Assembly: GCA_032768795.1 (NCBI GenBank)
Contig: CP136490.1
Span: forward strand, 5,394,001 to 5,458,000
Length of the DNA: 64,000 nt
From: Tremella fuciformis
Taxonomy: Eukaryota > Basidiomycota > Tremellomycetes > Tremellales > Tremellaceae
Direction: 5' to 3'
Made by a program: the position numbers and the translations under genes. The notes beneath the pieces were generated by a model. That model was not told the origin of the DNA, ran no database searches, and saw only the letters and a program-made list of their open reading frames with translations. Shown piece by piece: positions 53,155 through 64,000 of the stretch (its first letter is position 1; the number at the start of each line of letters is the position of its first letter).

Positions 53155-53365
53155 CGTGACTGGTCGGGTCACTTATCGCTGTACGATGCTGGCGTAGACG
53201 AGTGATTGAAGGGCTGTCTGGAAAGAAAGAAGTAAAGTCAATGTCAAAAGCGGCGCCAGGATTGCAGCTGTTTCTCCGGCTCACATGTTCTGCTGGTCAC
53301 TTGCATCTGTCCTCTTACACTACTGTTCAGCATTTGGGACAATAGGCAGAGCACTTGCCTGCATC

Positions 53366-54403
53366 ATGGCCCCATGGAACTCGGCAAGAACAAAAGTTAG
53401 CTTGGGCCATTTCACGAGGACGTGAGCGCTGAATGGTCGTAGGTGCAGATCCGCCTGTCTATTCAACGGCTACGAACCCTACAAGAGAAGAAGCTAGCCC
53501 TGGCGAAGAAGTATCGACGAGACATCGCCGACCTTCTGCAAAAAGGCCGAGCAGAGACCGCAAGGCTGCGTGTGGAGGGCCTCATCCAGGACGACATATA
53601 TGTAGAGCTGCTTGAACTGCTTGAAGTGAGCCGCAGGCAACGCTGCCATCTTGACCTCCGGCTTGTATATTCTGCTGACCTCCCAGCTGTACTGCGAGAA
53701 GTTGCAAGCCCGCTTCAACCTGCTTGATGGTTCGACGTGAGTGATACGACCAGTGCAGCGTCTGCCTTCGCTGAAGAACTCACAGTGGAACGGAGCCAGA
53801 GCCTTCAATATCCGACGCAGTCTGCGCGATCGTCTATGCCGCGCCGCGCACCGAGCTCAAGGAGTTACACATCTTACGAGAGTATCTAATGCACAAGGCA
53901 AGCTAGGCTTTGAGGGAACATCATCGTCTGACGCGCAGTATGGTAGAGCATTCGCCCTCTCGCTGCTGCCTACCGAACCGGCACCCGACACCGTGCCTCC
54001 CCGGGTCACAGCCAAGCTGGCTTTATTCACGCCATCAGCAGACCTGGTCGACGCCTATCTCGGCGAGATCGCTCGAGGTTATGGAGTGCCTTATGAGCCT
54101 GTGACATCCTTGGGACCACCTCCGGAAGGGGCCGATCTGGAGAAAGTTATTGAGAAGGATGGCGAATCTGCATCCGAAGACGAGGAACGTCCTGGGCATG
54201 GTTCCGTAGGTACAGGAGACAAAGCGCCAGCTGCAATCGGCCTGGACCGGACGTCAAAGTCCCCCAGTCCAGACAAAGTAGACGCGACCGCGGCCAAACT
54301 CGGCGCTGGACCATCGAAGACTCTGCCGGCCGTAGTAGCGCCAAAGGTGAATGAGGAGGACGAGCTTGCAAAACGGTTCGAGCGACTGAAGAATCTGAGA
54401 TGA
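53366..54403 (+). CDS. IST1: ESCRT-III-like protein Ist1
   Basis: Regulator of the Vps4 ATPase in multivesicular-body sorting and membrane remodelling. Exon 1 (53366-53395) is MAPWNSARTK, followed by a short intron (GTTAGC..GGTCGTAG). VQIRLSIQRLRTLQEKKLAL and AKKYRRDIADLLQKGRAETA RLRVEGLIQDD follow, the Ist1 core. LLELLE is followed by an intron, then LYCEKLQARFNLLDG, another intron, EPEPSISDAVCAIVYAAPRT with ELKELHILREYLMHK, an intron and FGFEG. The C-terminal half is acidic and Ser/Pro-rich, and ends in a helix EEDELAKRFERLKNLR that resembles a MIT-interacting motif. Converges with the LysM gene at 71 bp. Confidence 0.92.
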
Positions 54404-54473
54404 CATGACGACAAGACAGGCGCTAGATGTTGTAACAACCATTCGTACACATACTTTCTTCAGCAAGAAATGC

Positions 54474-55426
54474 TCAGGCCATGCCAGTCACCACCCTCCA
54501 CTTCCCCTTGCTGCTCCTCGTCGGCTCTGCTGCTACTCGTTCCCAATCTTCATCTTCCCAGTACCGGCCGACTGCTCTTTCTTCTGCCCGCGGGGCACTT
54601 ATCTTCTTTCCACCTTCTTTGGTCTCACCTTGGTACTGGCTGTCGAGCGCGTCCACCTCATCCTCGAGAGACAGGTAGGCTCGCCCTACCCCTGGATCTA
54701 CGGTCTTGGTCACGAGTTGGAATCGTTTCACTTCGCGTTCTCTCTGTCGCTTCTGGCAGGTCTCCTCATCCTCAGGTTGAGACTCGCTCGGGTGTAAATG
54801 CGCCTTATCACTGACGCGCCGGCGGGAGATAACCAGGGTCTTCCTGGTGCGCAAGAGATGCGGAGTCGTCGACATGACAGAAGGGGGCAGATCGTTCAGA
54901 GTCAAGAGCTCGTGCGGCTGCCACAGGGTCAGCACTGAGCGAGATATTGTGTCAACACCGTATCAATACTCACATCTGCTGCATATTGCCTGGCAACACT
55001 GAGTATGGTATCGGTCCGTCGGAGTTGATGGATGACCTCGACAACCTCTGCCGTTTCCTCGGTAAGGTCTGAGACTTCTGATTGCCCATCCTGCTGTCGA
55101 CTGTGGTCGCGGACTTATAGCGAGTCATACGCAGGCGGAGCATCGGGCATGTCGTCGCCATCACCGAGATCGAACAAGACCTCGTCTACCTGTCTCTCGG
55201 CAGCGTTGAGAGGCCGTCGGCCGTCTACGAGACGGCTCCGCTGCACTATGGAGGTCGACCCGGACGGCTCTGCCATACCGCATTTCAGACAGGGGACGTA
55301 AGTCCTTAGGCGAGGATTGCGCGACAGACAGGGCGTGCAAATTGGTGAGCGACAGCACGGGGTGAGATGAAGGGTTCGACTCGGCAGGAGCTCTGATGAG
55401 CATGCCTGGCAATATAGCAGGCTCAT
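54474..55426 (-). CDS. Intracellular LysM protein with N-terminal zinc-ribbon-like domain
   Basis: ATG 55426 begins MSLLYCQACSSELLPSR; there is no signal peptide. The first 50 residues have paired cysteines (C-x2-C, CC, C-x2-C-x2-C, C-x2-C) as in a double zinc knuckle. After an intron comes a helix (EVSDLTEETAEVVEVIHQL) and a LysM domain: RRTDTILSVARQYAAD, then intron, PHELLTLNDLPPSV. The C-terminal half is charged (EDEETCQKRQREREVKRFQ), stop at 54474. LysM domains usually bind chitin or peptidoglycan outside the cell; LysM in a cytosolic zinc protein has a different, unknown job. The intron near 54905-54965 is needed to join the LysM halves. Confidence 0.75.
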
Positions 55427-55643
55427 GGCGTCGCAGCAGTGGCAGGAGCAGTCAAGTTATGTGAAAGAACGGTGATGCAGACGATCACAAAAGGAGTGGC
55501 AAAAGTGGAGGTGGCGATGACGAGATAGTGAGAGTGGCATGTGTATGGCTCGAGAGATGTACACAGATGAAATCATGGCTTAAGACAGAAATGCTCTCTT
55601 TTATATACTTTTCGCGATACTCGGAGCGTGCTTGAGCTTCAAA

Positions 55644-56411
55644 TCAGGCTCGCTTGCCCTCGTCGACCTCACCTTCCTTGCATGCTGCGGGCTCTTGGCC
55701 TGGCAAAATCCGCAGCTCCTGCCCCGCCTCGGCTAGGGGTCTAGATTTGGCTGTAGCCCCAGAATCCCGCCTGCACCTGCCGAGGCAGACCCATTGCACG
55801 CCCAGGCCCTCCGTCTGTCTGAGGCCCACCACATCTCTGCCTCCCTCCCTGCCGCACATCGCACACCACTCCACGGCAAGCTCATCAATCCTGCTACTGA
55901 CCCTTTGAGGCATGATCGTCCGCGACTCCAAACTCGCTTGGCTGCCCTCGGAAGACATCGGTATCTCGCGCAACATGCGAGCATAATCTTTGAGAGCCCT
56001 GACATGCGAAGGAGCCAGGATAGTCGAGCTGCCGCCGTCGTCGCGCTCTCCTGCATACAGCGACCCAGGGCGTGCCGGGCGGACTGTCGAGGAAGCATTG
56101 CTCTGACCTGGCAGTTCGGAATTCAGAGGCGAAGCCTCGGGGAGGGAAGGTAGAGGTATATTGGAGATTCTTCGAGGCTGAGATGGTGTCGTCGAGGGGA
56201 TGAGAACCGTCTTGATGAGTGGGTCTCCCAAGGCTAAGGATGTGATCGAGGTCGAAGTTGAGAGAGACGCTCCAAGACGCGTAGCGTCCTTGGGACTGTC
56301 AGCGGGAGAAGGTGTCGTCGCGATGAGAGGACTGAAGCCAGTGATCTGCCTGGGTCGGGTAGAATGTTGTTGTTGCACGGGCACAGGGATGGGCAGCGTC
56401 GCGGCCGTCAT
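55644..56411 (-). CDS. Unknown Ser/Thr/Pro-rich protein with C-terminal CxxC-pair
   Basis: Single open frame of about 255 residues from ATG 56411 (MTAATLPIPVPVQQQHST); the frame opens further upstream but I prefer this start because the earlier residues lack support. The first half is low-complexity Ser, Thr and Pro with SP/TP sites. The second half has a predicted helix (SHVRALKDYARMLREIP) followed by WCAMCGRE and WVCLGRCRRD, which could form one zinc site. No family recognised; no membrane segment. Confidence 0.6.
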   Translation of the reverse strand: MTAATLPIPVPVQQQHSTRPRQITGFSPLIATTPSPADSPKDATRLGASLSTSTSITSLALGDPLIKTVLIPSTTPSQPRRISNIPLPSLPEASPLNSELPGQSNASSTVRPARPGSLYAGERDDGGSSTILAPSHVRALKDYARMLREIPMSSEGSQASLESRTIMPQRVSSRIDELAVEWCAMCGREGGRDVVGLRQTEGLGVQWVCLGRCRRDSGATAKSRPLAEAGQELRILPGQEPAACKEGEVDEGKRA

Positions 56412-56717
56412 GATGTCTATCTGAGGAGCGGGATGAAGACACGAGGTGGTTCGTGTAAATCCGATTCTTGAGGAGCGAATAAAACAGGTCAATTGATGTT
56501 AGCTGTACGTCGTCTGAGGTGGTGGAGCAAAGGTCCAGGTGAGATTGTCTATGGGCCCATTCGCGTCCCGCATCCCTCCCCAAACGACTTTTGAAAGGAG
56601 AGTTGGGGTAATTTCTGACAAAGGATCGCAAATATGTCAGAAAGCGACGTGATCAACCGAAAGCAGGCACGCATATGATGGCATGGTGCTTGCAATGGGA
56701 ACAGGTCGTCCGATCGC
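56412..56717. other. Intergenic region
   Basis: 306 bp between the RPC53 stop and the start of the unknown protein. Nothing recognised. Confidence 0.4.
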
Positions 56718-58463
56718 CTACAATTCGTTCTCCATCTTGACCAGCCCCTTCTCGAGCTTGACAGCCGCTTTCAATTTCTGTAGTTCGGCCGCCTTGTCTC
56801 CTGGTGTCTCGCCGTTGTGCATCTGTAGCTGTTGGAGCAGGCTGTCGACGTCGGGCTCAAGATGATATTGTCGAAAAACCTCGCCAAGCACCGTGGCGGA
56901 TTTATGTGGCTTGTCAATGTGCACGAGATGCGACAAGAAATGGTCATTTGCTCCGGGAATGACCTTTCGCGTTAGGGGCGCCCCTTAGAACGAAGAAGGC
57001 TCACGTTCATGACGATGTCCTGGCCCATCACCAGCTTTACTTTCCCACTCTTCATGACGACCAACGTCCCGATCCTGCCGTCCGGAGGAGGTTGAGCTTT
57101 CTTCTTGCCTTTGAGTGCCTGTGTGCTAGGCTTGACATCCTTGACTCCGTCCTTTGTCTCGTCATTCGCGGTGGCATCTATGGGACCAGTGGGCAGGAAT
57201 CTGGGCATTTTTGGCGGCATCTGGAACACGAACAGCCTGTCCTGTGGATCATCCTGTACATGAGACGTGTTCGAGCATCCTGAGGGAATTGCTTTACCTG
57301 TCCGGGTGCCATTACAAAGTCTCCTTCCATATCTGGTTCTTCCTCCTCCTCATCACTCTCGCTCAAGTCGACCGCTTGTGCCTCTATCACATCGTCACCG
57401 TCACACTCTCCTGTGACAGTGGACCGCCGCAGCCGTCTGCCTCGAGCATCTCGGTCCTGAGATTCATCGTCTGATATCATTGTGTCGTCTACCCTTGCAC
57501 GAAGCGGCGGTAATTGGGTGGATGTCTTCTTAACAGGAGATACGGGTTCGTCTTTGACGCGCAAGATGTCGCGGTCGTCCGTTTCCGCCACTTGCGCATC
57601 CTGCCTTTGCGCCCGGTTTGACACCGAGGACGGCTTGCTCTTCTCTTTGGCCTTTTCGGATTTGCCATGCAGCTTGTCGTTGCCATGCAACTTGCGGTCT
57701 CGAATCAGCGAGGTTGGTGCACTCTCATGTGTCCCGGGTACTGCGTCGATGTCTATTTTGCGGATACTGCTCCGGACGCCGGGGCTACCGTCATCATCTT
57801 CGGGCTCGGAGTAAACCTCGTGCGACATGCTTGAAGCAGGGGTGAACACGGATCGACGGGAAGAATTGCCTATTGATTGAGCAGAGGGCTTAGCACAGAA
57901 TACACAAACTTACCAGCAATAGGTTTTCCCGCCCCGAAAACACCAGTGATGAGCGAGCCGGTCGTTTCTTGCGGTGGTCGAGATTGTCGTGCACCACCTC
58001 TTGCAATGCCCCGACCTCGGCCCCTCGGGCCACCTCTTGTAGGCGCAGAAGACGATGCAGAGACATCCTGGACCATCAGCTATACAAGCTCATTCTAGTT
58101 TGGCGGCATCGAACGGGTTTGACATCGCCTTCTCTGTCAACGTCAGCGCAAGCAGGCATCAAGGTCGTCGCACTTTTTGACGGTTGGTCTAGGGGGGATC
58201 TTTGGTCGAAACTTCAGCTTTTGTACCGGGACGCTGGGATCGACGGGCGTGCCCAGCCGGCTTGGACCAGCCGAAGAGGCATGGCTGCCTCCTGTCGTGG
58301 TGCGCACAAGTGGCGGCAGGCCTGAAGCAGACGAGCGGGTCCCATTTGACGGAGCGGGCGGTTGTTGAGCGGTTGCAGCACTGGTCTGGGCTTGCTGAGC
58401 ACGAGCTGCAGCTACGAGTGGCGCGTGTGAACGGGAGGCCGGCTTCCTATCCTGTCCCGACAT
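56718..58463 (-). CDS. RPC53: RNA polymerase III subunit Rpc53 (RPC4)
   Basis: Pol III-specific subunit that, with Rpc37, acts in termination and re-initiation. ATG 58463 begins MSGQDRKPASRSHAPLV. The N-terminal part is disordered with KLKFRPKIPPRP (about 58205), then after introns a Gly/Arg stretch (RGGPRGRGRGIARGG). A long charged region with SP sites, an acidic run (DLSESDEEEEEPDME), and the conserved C-terminal half follow: LFVFQMPPKMP, DGRIGTLVVMKSGKVKLVMG (about 57010-57070), then after an intron VIPGANDHFLSHLV and a helix ending at 56718. The C-terminal order is that of RPC4 across fungi and animals. Confidence 0.85.
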
Positions 58464-58610
58464 CTGTATTGGTGTGATCTGAGCTCTCTGAGCTGTCGCC
58501 AGACGTCTGATGAGGATGAGCAAATGATGGTAGAAAGTCAAAAGACGAAATCGCGTCAAAAATTATTTCAACTTCGTCCATTGTCTTTCGCTCGTCTAGC
58601 TGTCGCAATC

Positions 58611-59685
58611 ATGCGTCGTCCGCCAGAGTCGCCAGACGTGCGAGCAAGCAAGACACTAGCCTACATATGCCGTCATGGAGCCGAGAAGGAGCAGCTACAT
58701 ATACGTGCAGACGGCTACCTGAAGCTCGGCGATGTGGTAGGTTCTGACCCCGCCGCTCGGTCCTGTGATACACTCTGACCGCAAGCTGACCCGGCCAAAA
58801 ATGCGGGACATCGATCTCGAAATGGTTCTCAGGCTTGTTGCTGAGAACGCCAAGCAGCGATTCGAGCTCTGCTACGGTTACGACCCTTCACCTCCGCCAC
58901 CCAAGAAGAAAGGCAATCAGGGGAAAGGCAGGAGGGCGAAGCAGGTTGCGGCGATACCGCAAGAAACGCAAGAAACGCAAAACGCGCCAGTGCTGACTGC
59001 GAATGTCTCACGAGACACGCAATTGGACGCGGCTGCCGTCGATGATGCCCGACACGATCTCGCAAAGACCGCTCTGGACGCGCAAGCCGACTCGAAGACC
59101 ACGGAGCTGCCTCTTGTCTGTCTACCTCGACCAGATGACAACCCGGAAGCTAGGCCCCGAGGAGAATGGTTTATCCGAGCAACGCAGGGGCATTCGATCA
59201 AGCTCGATTCAACAGCTCACCTCGAGGCCGTCGAAGACGACGAACAAGGTCGGCAAAGAGTAGGGTCGATGGTACACGGGACAAGGTGGGAGCTGTGGGA
59301 TCTTCTTCGTATGTTGCCGTTAGTCGTACATCAACAGTACTGACCCTCGTCAGGACGAGAAGGTGTCAAGAAGATGTCCAGACAACATGTGCACCTTGCA
59401 CCTGCTCTTGAGAACCATCGAATAACACCGCGTCCTTCGTCGACGTTGCTCATCTACCTTGACCTAAAGAAGGTCTTGGAAGCCGGTATTCCGGTTTACA
59501 CCAGCCTCAACGGGGTTGTCCTGACTCCCGGAGAGGGTGAGGAGGGGACGATCAAGTCTCACCTGTGGGCAAAAGCGGCCCGAAAAGTCGACGGCGAGTG
59601 GCAAGTGATCTGGGAAGATGGCGTTGACGTGGTGCGACAAGAGCTGGCGGGGGCAGCTCACGGAGAGAATCCTTCGTCGTCATAG
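58611..59685 (+). CDS. TPT1: tRNA 2'-phosphotransferase Tpt1
   Basis: NAD-dependent enzyme that removes the 2'-phosphate left at the tRNA splice junction. ATG 58611 begins MRRPPESPDVRASKTLAYICRHG, the S-K-x-L-x-x-x-x-R-H motif with the first catalytic residues (canonical members read LRHG). ADGYLKLGDV is followed by an intron. A long Gln/Pro/Lys-rich insert (about residues 80-150) is atypical. WFIRATQGHS (about 59170) carries the R-A-x-Q-G-H-S catalytic block. MVHGTRW follows, then an intron, and GREGVKKMSRQHVHLA and SLNGVVLTPG near the end. Convergent with CSN1. Confidence 0.93.
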
Positions 59686-59715
59686 TCATCATGCATATGA
59701 GGAGCGGGTCTGGTC

Positions 59716-61669
59716 TCAGTATGTTGGCAACAATTCTCCCCGAACTCTGCTAGCCGTAAACCCGCCTATCTGACCGAGGAGTGCTTCTACACCACCAAAG
59801 GTACCGCTATCCGTCTGCGCCTCAAACTCCATCGAATCGGTCACGGGAAGCCCCATCTTGCGCTGAGCGGCGCCTGGATCAACCACGATTCTTGCCTCAT
59901 GCCTGAATGTCAGCTCGTCAAACGTAATAGTCACTGCGGTTACATCTTCATGCGGAGCAGTGCATGCTGAGTCGCCTTGTTTGTCGCAGATCCAGTCTTG
60001 ATGGCGTTATCGTATAGCTTGGCGCGAGAGTCAGAGCGTTCGACTATGAGCACCTGAGCAGTCAAGAAATCATCGACTGTTGCAATGAATCTTAGCTTAC
60101 CATGTCGATGAGATCCAGCTTCCCCTGGATCTTACCCTCGCCAATCAATCGTTCGACGGCACGCAGAAGCTCGTCCGACCCAACGCCAAGCGCCACACTC
60201 ATGACTGAAAGCTGGATCGAGGAGAAAGGGGCAACGTATTGCACCATAGACCGTGTCTGTATGAGGTCGATGAGCGCAGTTGTGTGGGCGCACAGGAATG
60301 GGTTGAGTAAGATCATCGGCTGGAGTATTTCAGTGAGGACTAGTAAGGCTAGATCGAAGCTGACCTGAGCTTTACGCATGATGGTGTTCACTTCGGCATA
60401 CTGGGCGTTCATAAAAGCCCTGATCAGATCCATGATCCAAGTTTCGCCGTCATCAATATTGCCGCGCAGTGCTGAAGATTCGAGCAGTGTCTCTTTGATC
60501 CGATCCCGCGAACTCGTAGCAAGCACGGACAATGTCGTAATAAGGGCGACATCCGCATTCGAGATCGCTTGACCTTCCCAATCGCCCAAGCCACCTTCGT
60601 CGATAACCGCGCCGAACTCTCGGGCAGTGCTCTCATAATCGGCGACACTGAGCGCGATGACTCCGCGAGCAACATGCAATTTGATGGTAACGCTCTTCCT
60701 CGCAGCCGAGTTTTTGGCTTCTCGTTCTCGGTTGTCTCGCAAATCCGCAGCCGTTGTACTTGCAGTATCTGCCTGACGTGCGATGACCGGGGGGTACGCC
60801 CTATCAAGAGATGCTTCAAGTTTCGATATCTGTCCGAGCAATGAGGTTGGCATGTTGAATGCAAGGGATGTCTGAGGATCATCAGCGCCCACGTGATCCA
60901 TCAGGCTTGTTCTGCTCACCTCGAGAATGCCTAGACCGATCTCGACCTGTTGTGCATGGCCCGATGCGTAATCTCGTGCAGAGGTGAATTGCTTTATAGC
61001 TTGCCCAGCATTGCCGGATTTCAGGGATAAGCGTGCAAAAGCGACATATGTCAACTGCTTATGAGCGCTGGGCGATGTCAGGAGTCGGTAGGCTGACCCG
61101 GATGCTCTCCTTTATCAGATTACTCAGATAACCCTGCAGTTCGACATCCAGAGCTGCACCTTCTTTCCTCTCATCTTCTCGAACTCGCTCAATCCAGGCG
61201 TAATCGGGTACACCTTCCTTCTCGCCTCCTTTCGCCGACGAAGGACCCTCGAGATCCATCATTTCGTCGCCAATGGCCAATGAAACATTCCCCAGCTTTT
61301 CGGGATGAGCGGTCTGATCGAGCCAAGACACCACTCGGGTGTAGGTAGGGAGATCCCATGTTGCTTTGACCAGTGGCAACAAGCGGATCAAAGCTGCTTT
61401 GGCTAGCGCGAGACACCGCAGATTCGGCGATGCAGAAGCCAGTATTAGCCTCGGGATATGCATGAGACGCGTGATAAGAGCCCGATCTGTCGTTTGAGCC
61501 TGTCCATCTCGAACCAGACCAAGAAGTGCTCACCCTTATATGTCCCTTCGTAAGACGCCCAATTAAAGGCGCCGAGGTTCAGCCGTTCGAGAGCAGAGAC
61601 ATCGAGTTTGTGACTGACTTTGATCTTCGAAGGGCCTGCGTCGGCTCCTTCGAGGTCATACACCTCCAT
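59716..61669 (-). CDS. CSN1: COP9 signalosome subunit 1
   Basis: Subunit of the cullin deneddylase complex. ATG 61669 begins MEVYDLEGADAGPSKIK. Exons give LDVSALERLNLGAFNW, YKGEHFLVWFEMDRLK, then a long helical TPR-like part with LARLSLKSGN-type repeats (FARLSLKSGNAGQAIKQF near 61000). The PCI domain reads SMVQYVAPFSSIQLSVMSVA and LLRAVERLIGEGKIQGKLDLID (about 60100-60250). The C-terminal exon FDELTFRHEARIVV ends at 59716. At least five introns. The layout (TPR-like helices then PCI) and the PFSSI motif fit CSN1 rather than proteasomal Rpn7, though the two are related. Confidence 0.85.
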
Positions 61670-61851
61670 CTCTGCCAACTGTAGCTGTACGAACGCAACG
61701 AGCAAGAGATTGACGTACGGGTAAGCTGGTGAGTCCGCCCCGAGAACGGATATTTATTTGTTCCTCCCTTCTGACTTGACTCTTTGGCCCTTTGGGTCAG
61801 CTTCGAGTGCTTGGTCTCTTACGGTGCGAGAAGCATCGCAAAACCATCAAC

Positions 61852-64000
61852 ATGGACGTAGAGGACGATGACGCCTTCCTCTACGGGGAACAGTCGCCGC
61901 CTCCAGCCACTGCTGACGCGACGTCCACGTCCACCGGTCAGAACCGGCTTTCAAGCGGTCGAACGCCAAGCTGATAATCACAGAGACCCCGATTGCAACA
62001 ACGGCACCCACCTCAGCAGCCAGCGTCAGTGCAGCTATGGCAGCGTGAGGATTGAATCGGAGTTCCAGATCATGGCTTACCAAGCGCAAGTACACTAGCA
62101 GCATATGGCATCGATCCTAGTACAGCTGTTGCTGCGCCCGAAAATGACCAGGATGCGCAACAGGCGGACGAGCAGGAAGATGACGAGGAAGATTCGGACT
62201 CAGATGAGGATGATATTAAACTGGATTTCACTGGACAAGCCTCCAGACTGAACTTGAGGTGGGCGACACTATCATCTCCCTTGTCATTGACCGCTGATTC
62301 TTCAAGACAGCCCCAAACCCAAACTTCGAACGTCGTCGGCATTGGCAAATGGGCACACAGCTCTACGGGTGTCTCGCAGCTGGCCTCGGCCTCTCCTGCA
62401 AAGGCCAAACGTTGGTCCTGCTTGCCACTGCGGATACGCGCTCATTATAGCCTCTACAACTGTGACTGCCAATCAGACAACTGAATACAATCCCTCTGTT
62501 CGCCCGGCCCAAACACCGACCGCCACTGCACCGAATCTGAACCCCCCTATCCCTCCGTCAGTTGACAGTGGGACTGCGCCCAACGTAATGCCTGCTCCAC
62601 CGGCAACTGCGAACGGTTCTGTGCCACCATCTGCGTTACCGCCTGTTCATGCCCCTGCCTCACACCCAAAGATCGATCCCCTAAATCCCACTGGCATCAT
62701 CCCATCTTCGGGTCAATCGGTATACGAGATAGACTTGACGCAATTTGAGGGGTCGGGGCAGCCATGGAGACAACCTGGCTCAGATGTGTCCGCTTATTTC
62801 AATTATGGCTTCGACGAGACGACGTATCCGAAATTTTTACGATATCGCGCCGAGATGGAAGCCGGAAGACAAGCATTGGCAAGCTTGGCTCCTGCACCAG
62901 GAGCTAGAAATTCTGACTGGCAGGCGGGCCTGAATCCTCTACAGGGTATGCCTGCTGACATGGCCCAATTGCTCCACATCAGCATGAATCAGCTGCCTGG
63001 AGGCATGCCGAATATGATGGGAATGGGCGTGCAAATGCCCGGCCTCAACCCTCAGCAGATGCAAATGATGCAGCAGATGATGGCGATGCAGCAGCAACAA
63101 GGTCAGGGTATGCCGGGGATGGACGGCATGATGGGGATGATGGGGATGCAGACGAATGGACAGCAACCGCAGCAGGTGGCACAACAACAGCAGAGCGCGC
63201 CAGGTCTAGGTCAAGTGCCAATGCCAAATCCAGGCATGCAGCGGCAAGGTAAGCCGGCTGCTGGAGACACAGGAGTTCATGATACAGGGTCACGACCGTC
63301 AGCCACTGCTGCTCCTCAGCCGCAACTTGAAGCTGGTGAAGAAGCAAATGCTATCAAGCAAGAAGATGGCGAGGTAGGCGCTTTGACAGCACGACTGTCT
63401 GTGTTGATACATGGGCAGATGTCCGATGCGGGGCAAAATGAGAGTCCGGGGATTGCCAGTAGACCCAATCAAGCGCCAGTCGCTCGCGGGGCAGCACCGC
63501 TACGAGCCATGCGGGGTCGCGGCGCAGGTCAGTGGATCTATCATTGATATCCAAACGTCTGAACACGCAGTACCGCTTGGACCTCGCGCTGGTCTGACTA
63601 CAATTCCTACTGGTCCGAAAGCGGGTCGATTCCGAGACAAAGATCGCGTCGAATCTTCGTCTTCGGCAAACCAGCTGGATTATGGAGACTCCCACTCCCC
63701 ATCTGCTCCGGACTCAAAAGCGCATTCCCAATCACGTTCGCCCACTCCGTCACCCTCGCGCTCCCGAAGCCCGCGCCGGCGGAGAGCGAAGGAGTATGAG
63801 TCTTACTCGGACGATAGCAGGGACCGCAGTGAGGATGAACGATACTATCAGCGAGACAGGTCCCGGTCGCGAGACAAGGACAAGGATCGGAACAGAGACC
63901 GAGAATCGCGGCGGGATAGCAAAAGAGAAAAGCGGAAGCGAGATGATGGTACAACTTCGGGTGGGCTGGGTCCGGGCGGCTGGGAGAGTGGATCAGAGGA
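61852..64000 (+). CDS. FIP1: Pre-mRNA polyadenylation factor Fip1, 3' end cut by window
   Basis: Bridges poly(A) polymerase to the cleavage factor. ATG 61852 begins MDVEDDDAFLYGEQ. After an intron comes a very acidic stretch (DEQEDDEEDSDSDEDD) then LDFTGQASRLNLR. The Fip1 motif, YEIDLTQFEGSGQPWRQPG with SAYFNYGFDETTYPKFLRY, sits at about 62727-62845. A Met/Gln/Gly-rich region follows (62940-63250), then after introns an RS/RD-rich tail (RSRSPRRRRAKE, DRSRSRDKDKDRNRDRESRR) that is still open at the window end. RD/RS tails are typical of animal FIP1 rather than budding yeast. The first exon join (61950-62100) has two possible acceptor sites. Confidence 0.87.

Noticed and set aside
1..64000. CRISPR arrays, operons, bacterial promoters or prophage
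   Set aside because: No regularly spaced repeats; the genes are intron-rich eukaryotic genes. Bacterial features do not apply.

Overview
The window is nuclear DNA of a fungus, almost certainly a basidiomycete and most likely a yeast-forming one such as a tremellomycete. Nearly every host gene is cut by short introns (about 31-80 nt, GT..AG, often with a CTGAC/CTAAC-like branch site a few bases before the AG). Genes lie close together on both strands, and a CPL1-like secreted protein, RNA polymerase III and COP9 subunits and an intron-rich PHO81 fit that group. The species call is an inference; no rRNA or other marker is present.

Layout. Bases 1-11405 are two nested Ty3/gypsy LTR retrotransposons. 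Element 1 (+ strand, 5' LTR cut by the window start, 3' LTR ending at 6935) has an intact gag, a pol with protease, RT, RNase H, integrase and chromodomain, and an extra antisense Cys-rich ORF between pol and the 3' LTR. It sits inside the RNase H region of element 2 (- strand, 6936-11405), whose gag, partial pol and 5' LTR remain here. Both elements carry, 2 nt after the LTR, a 14-nt primer-binding site exactly complementary to a 14-mer inside the LTR just downstream of a TATA-like box. This is the arrangement expected of self-priming (Tf1/sushi-type) elements. Both also place pol in the -1 frame at the very end of gag. The two LTRs share about 75-80 bp at their U3 tip and are otherwise different.

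From 11.9 kb on is host sequence. 11.9-19.5 kb: a flavin monooxygenase, a protein disulfide isomerase ending in HDEL, the divergent ribosomal protein pair eL32/eL41 (eL41 is only 25 codons), and an N-terminal protein methyltransferase. 19.8-28.2 kb: an unknown membrane protein, the large CLU1 homologue and a CPL1-like secreted protein. 28.2-29.6 kb is gene-poor. 29.6-40.1 kb is metabolic: a PLP decarboxylase, a Ccr4/Ngl-type nuclease, a PaiB-like flavin protein, a Ser/Pro-rich coiled-coil protein, a D-amino-acid oxidase and a beta-lactamase-fold hydrolase. 40.5-64 kb is mostly housekeeping: PHO81 (SPX-ankyrin), a TatD/Scn1 hydrolase, SWI5, inorganic pyrophosphatase, mitoferrin, FIS1, TAF6, IST1, an intracellular LysM protein, an unknown protein, RPC53, TPT1, CSN1 and the start of FIP1.

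There is no operon logic. Several neighbours are divergent or converge at less than 100 bp. Two phosphate-linked genes (PHO81 and pyrophosphatase) and two mitochondrial membrane genes (mitoferrin and FIS1) lie near each other, but nothing in the sequence shows co-regulation. CDS spans cover start to stop including introns. Exon joins were read by eye from splice signals and protein family continuity.
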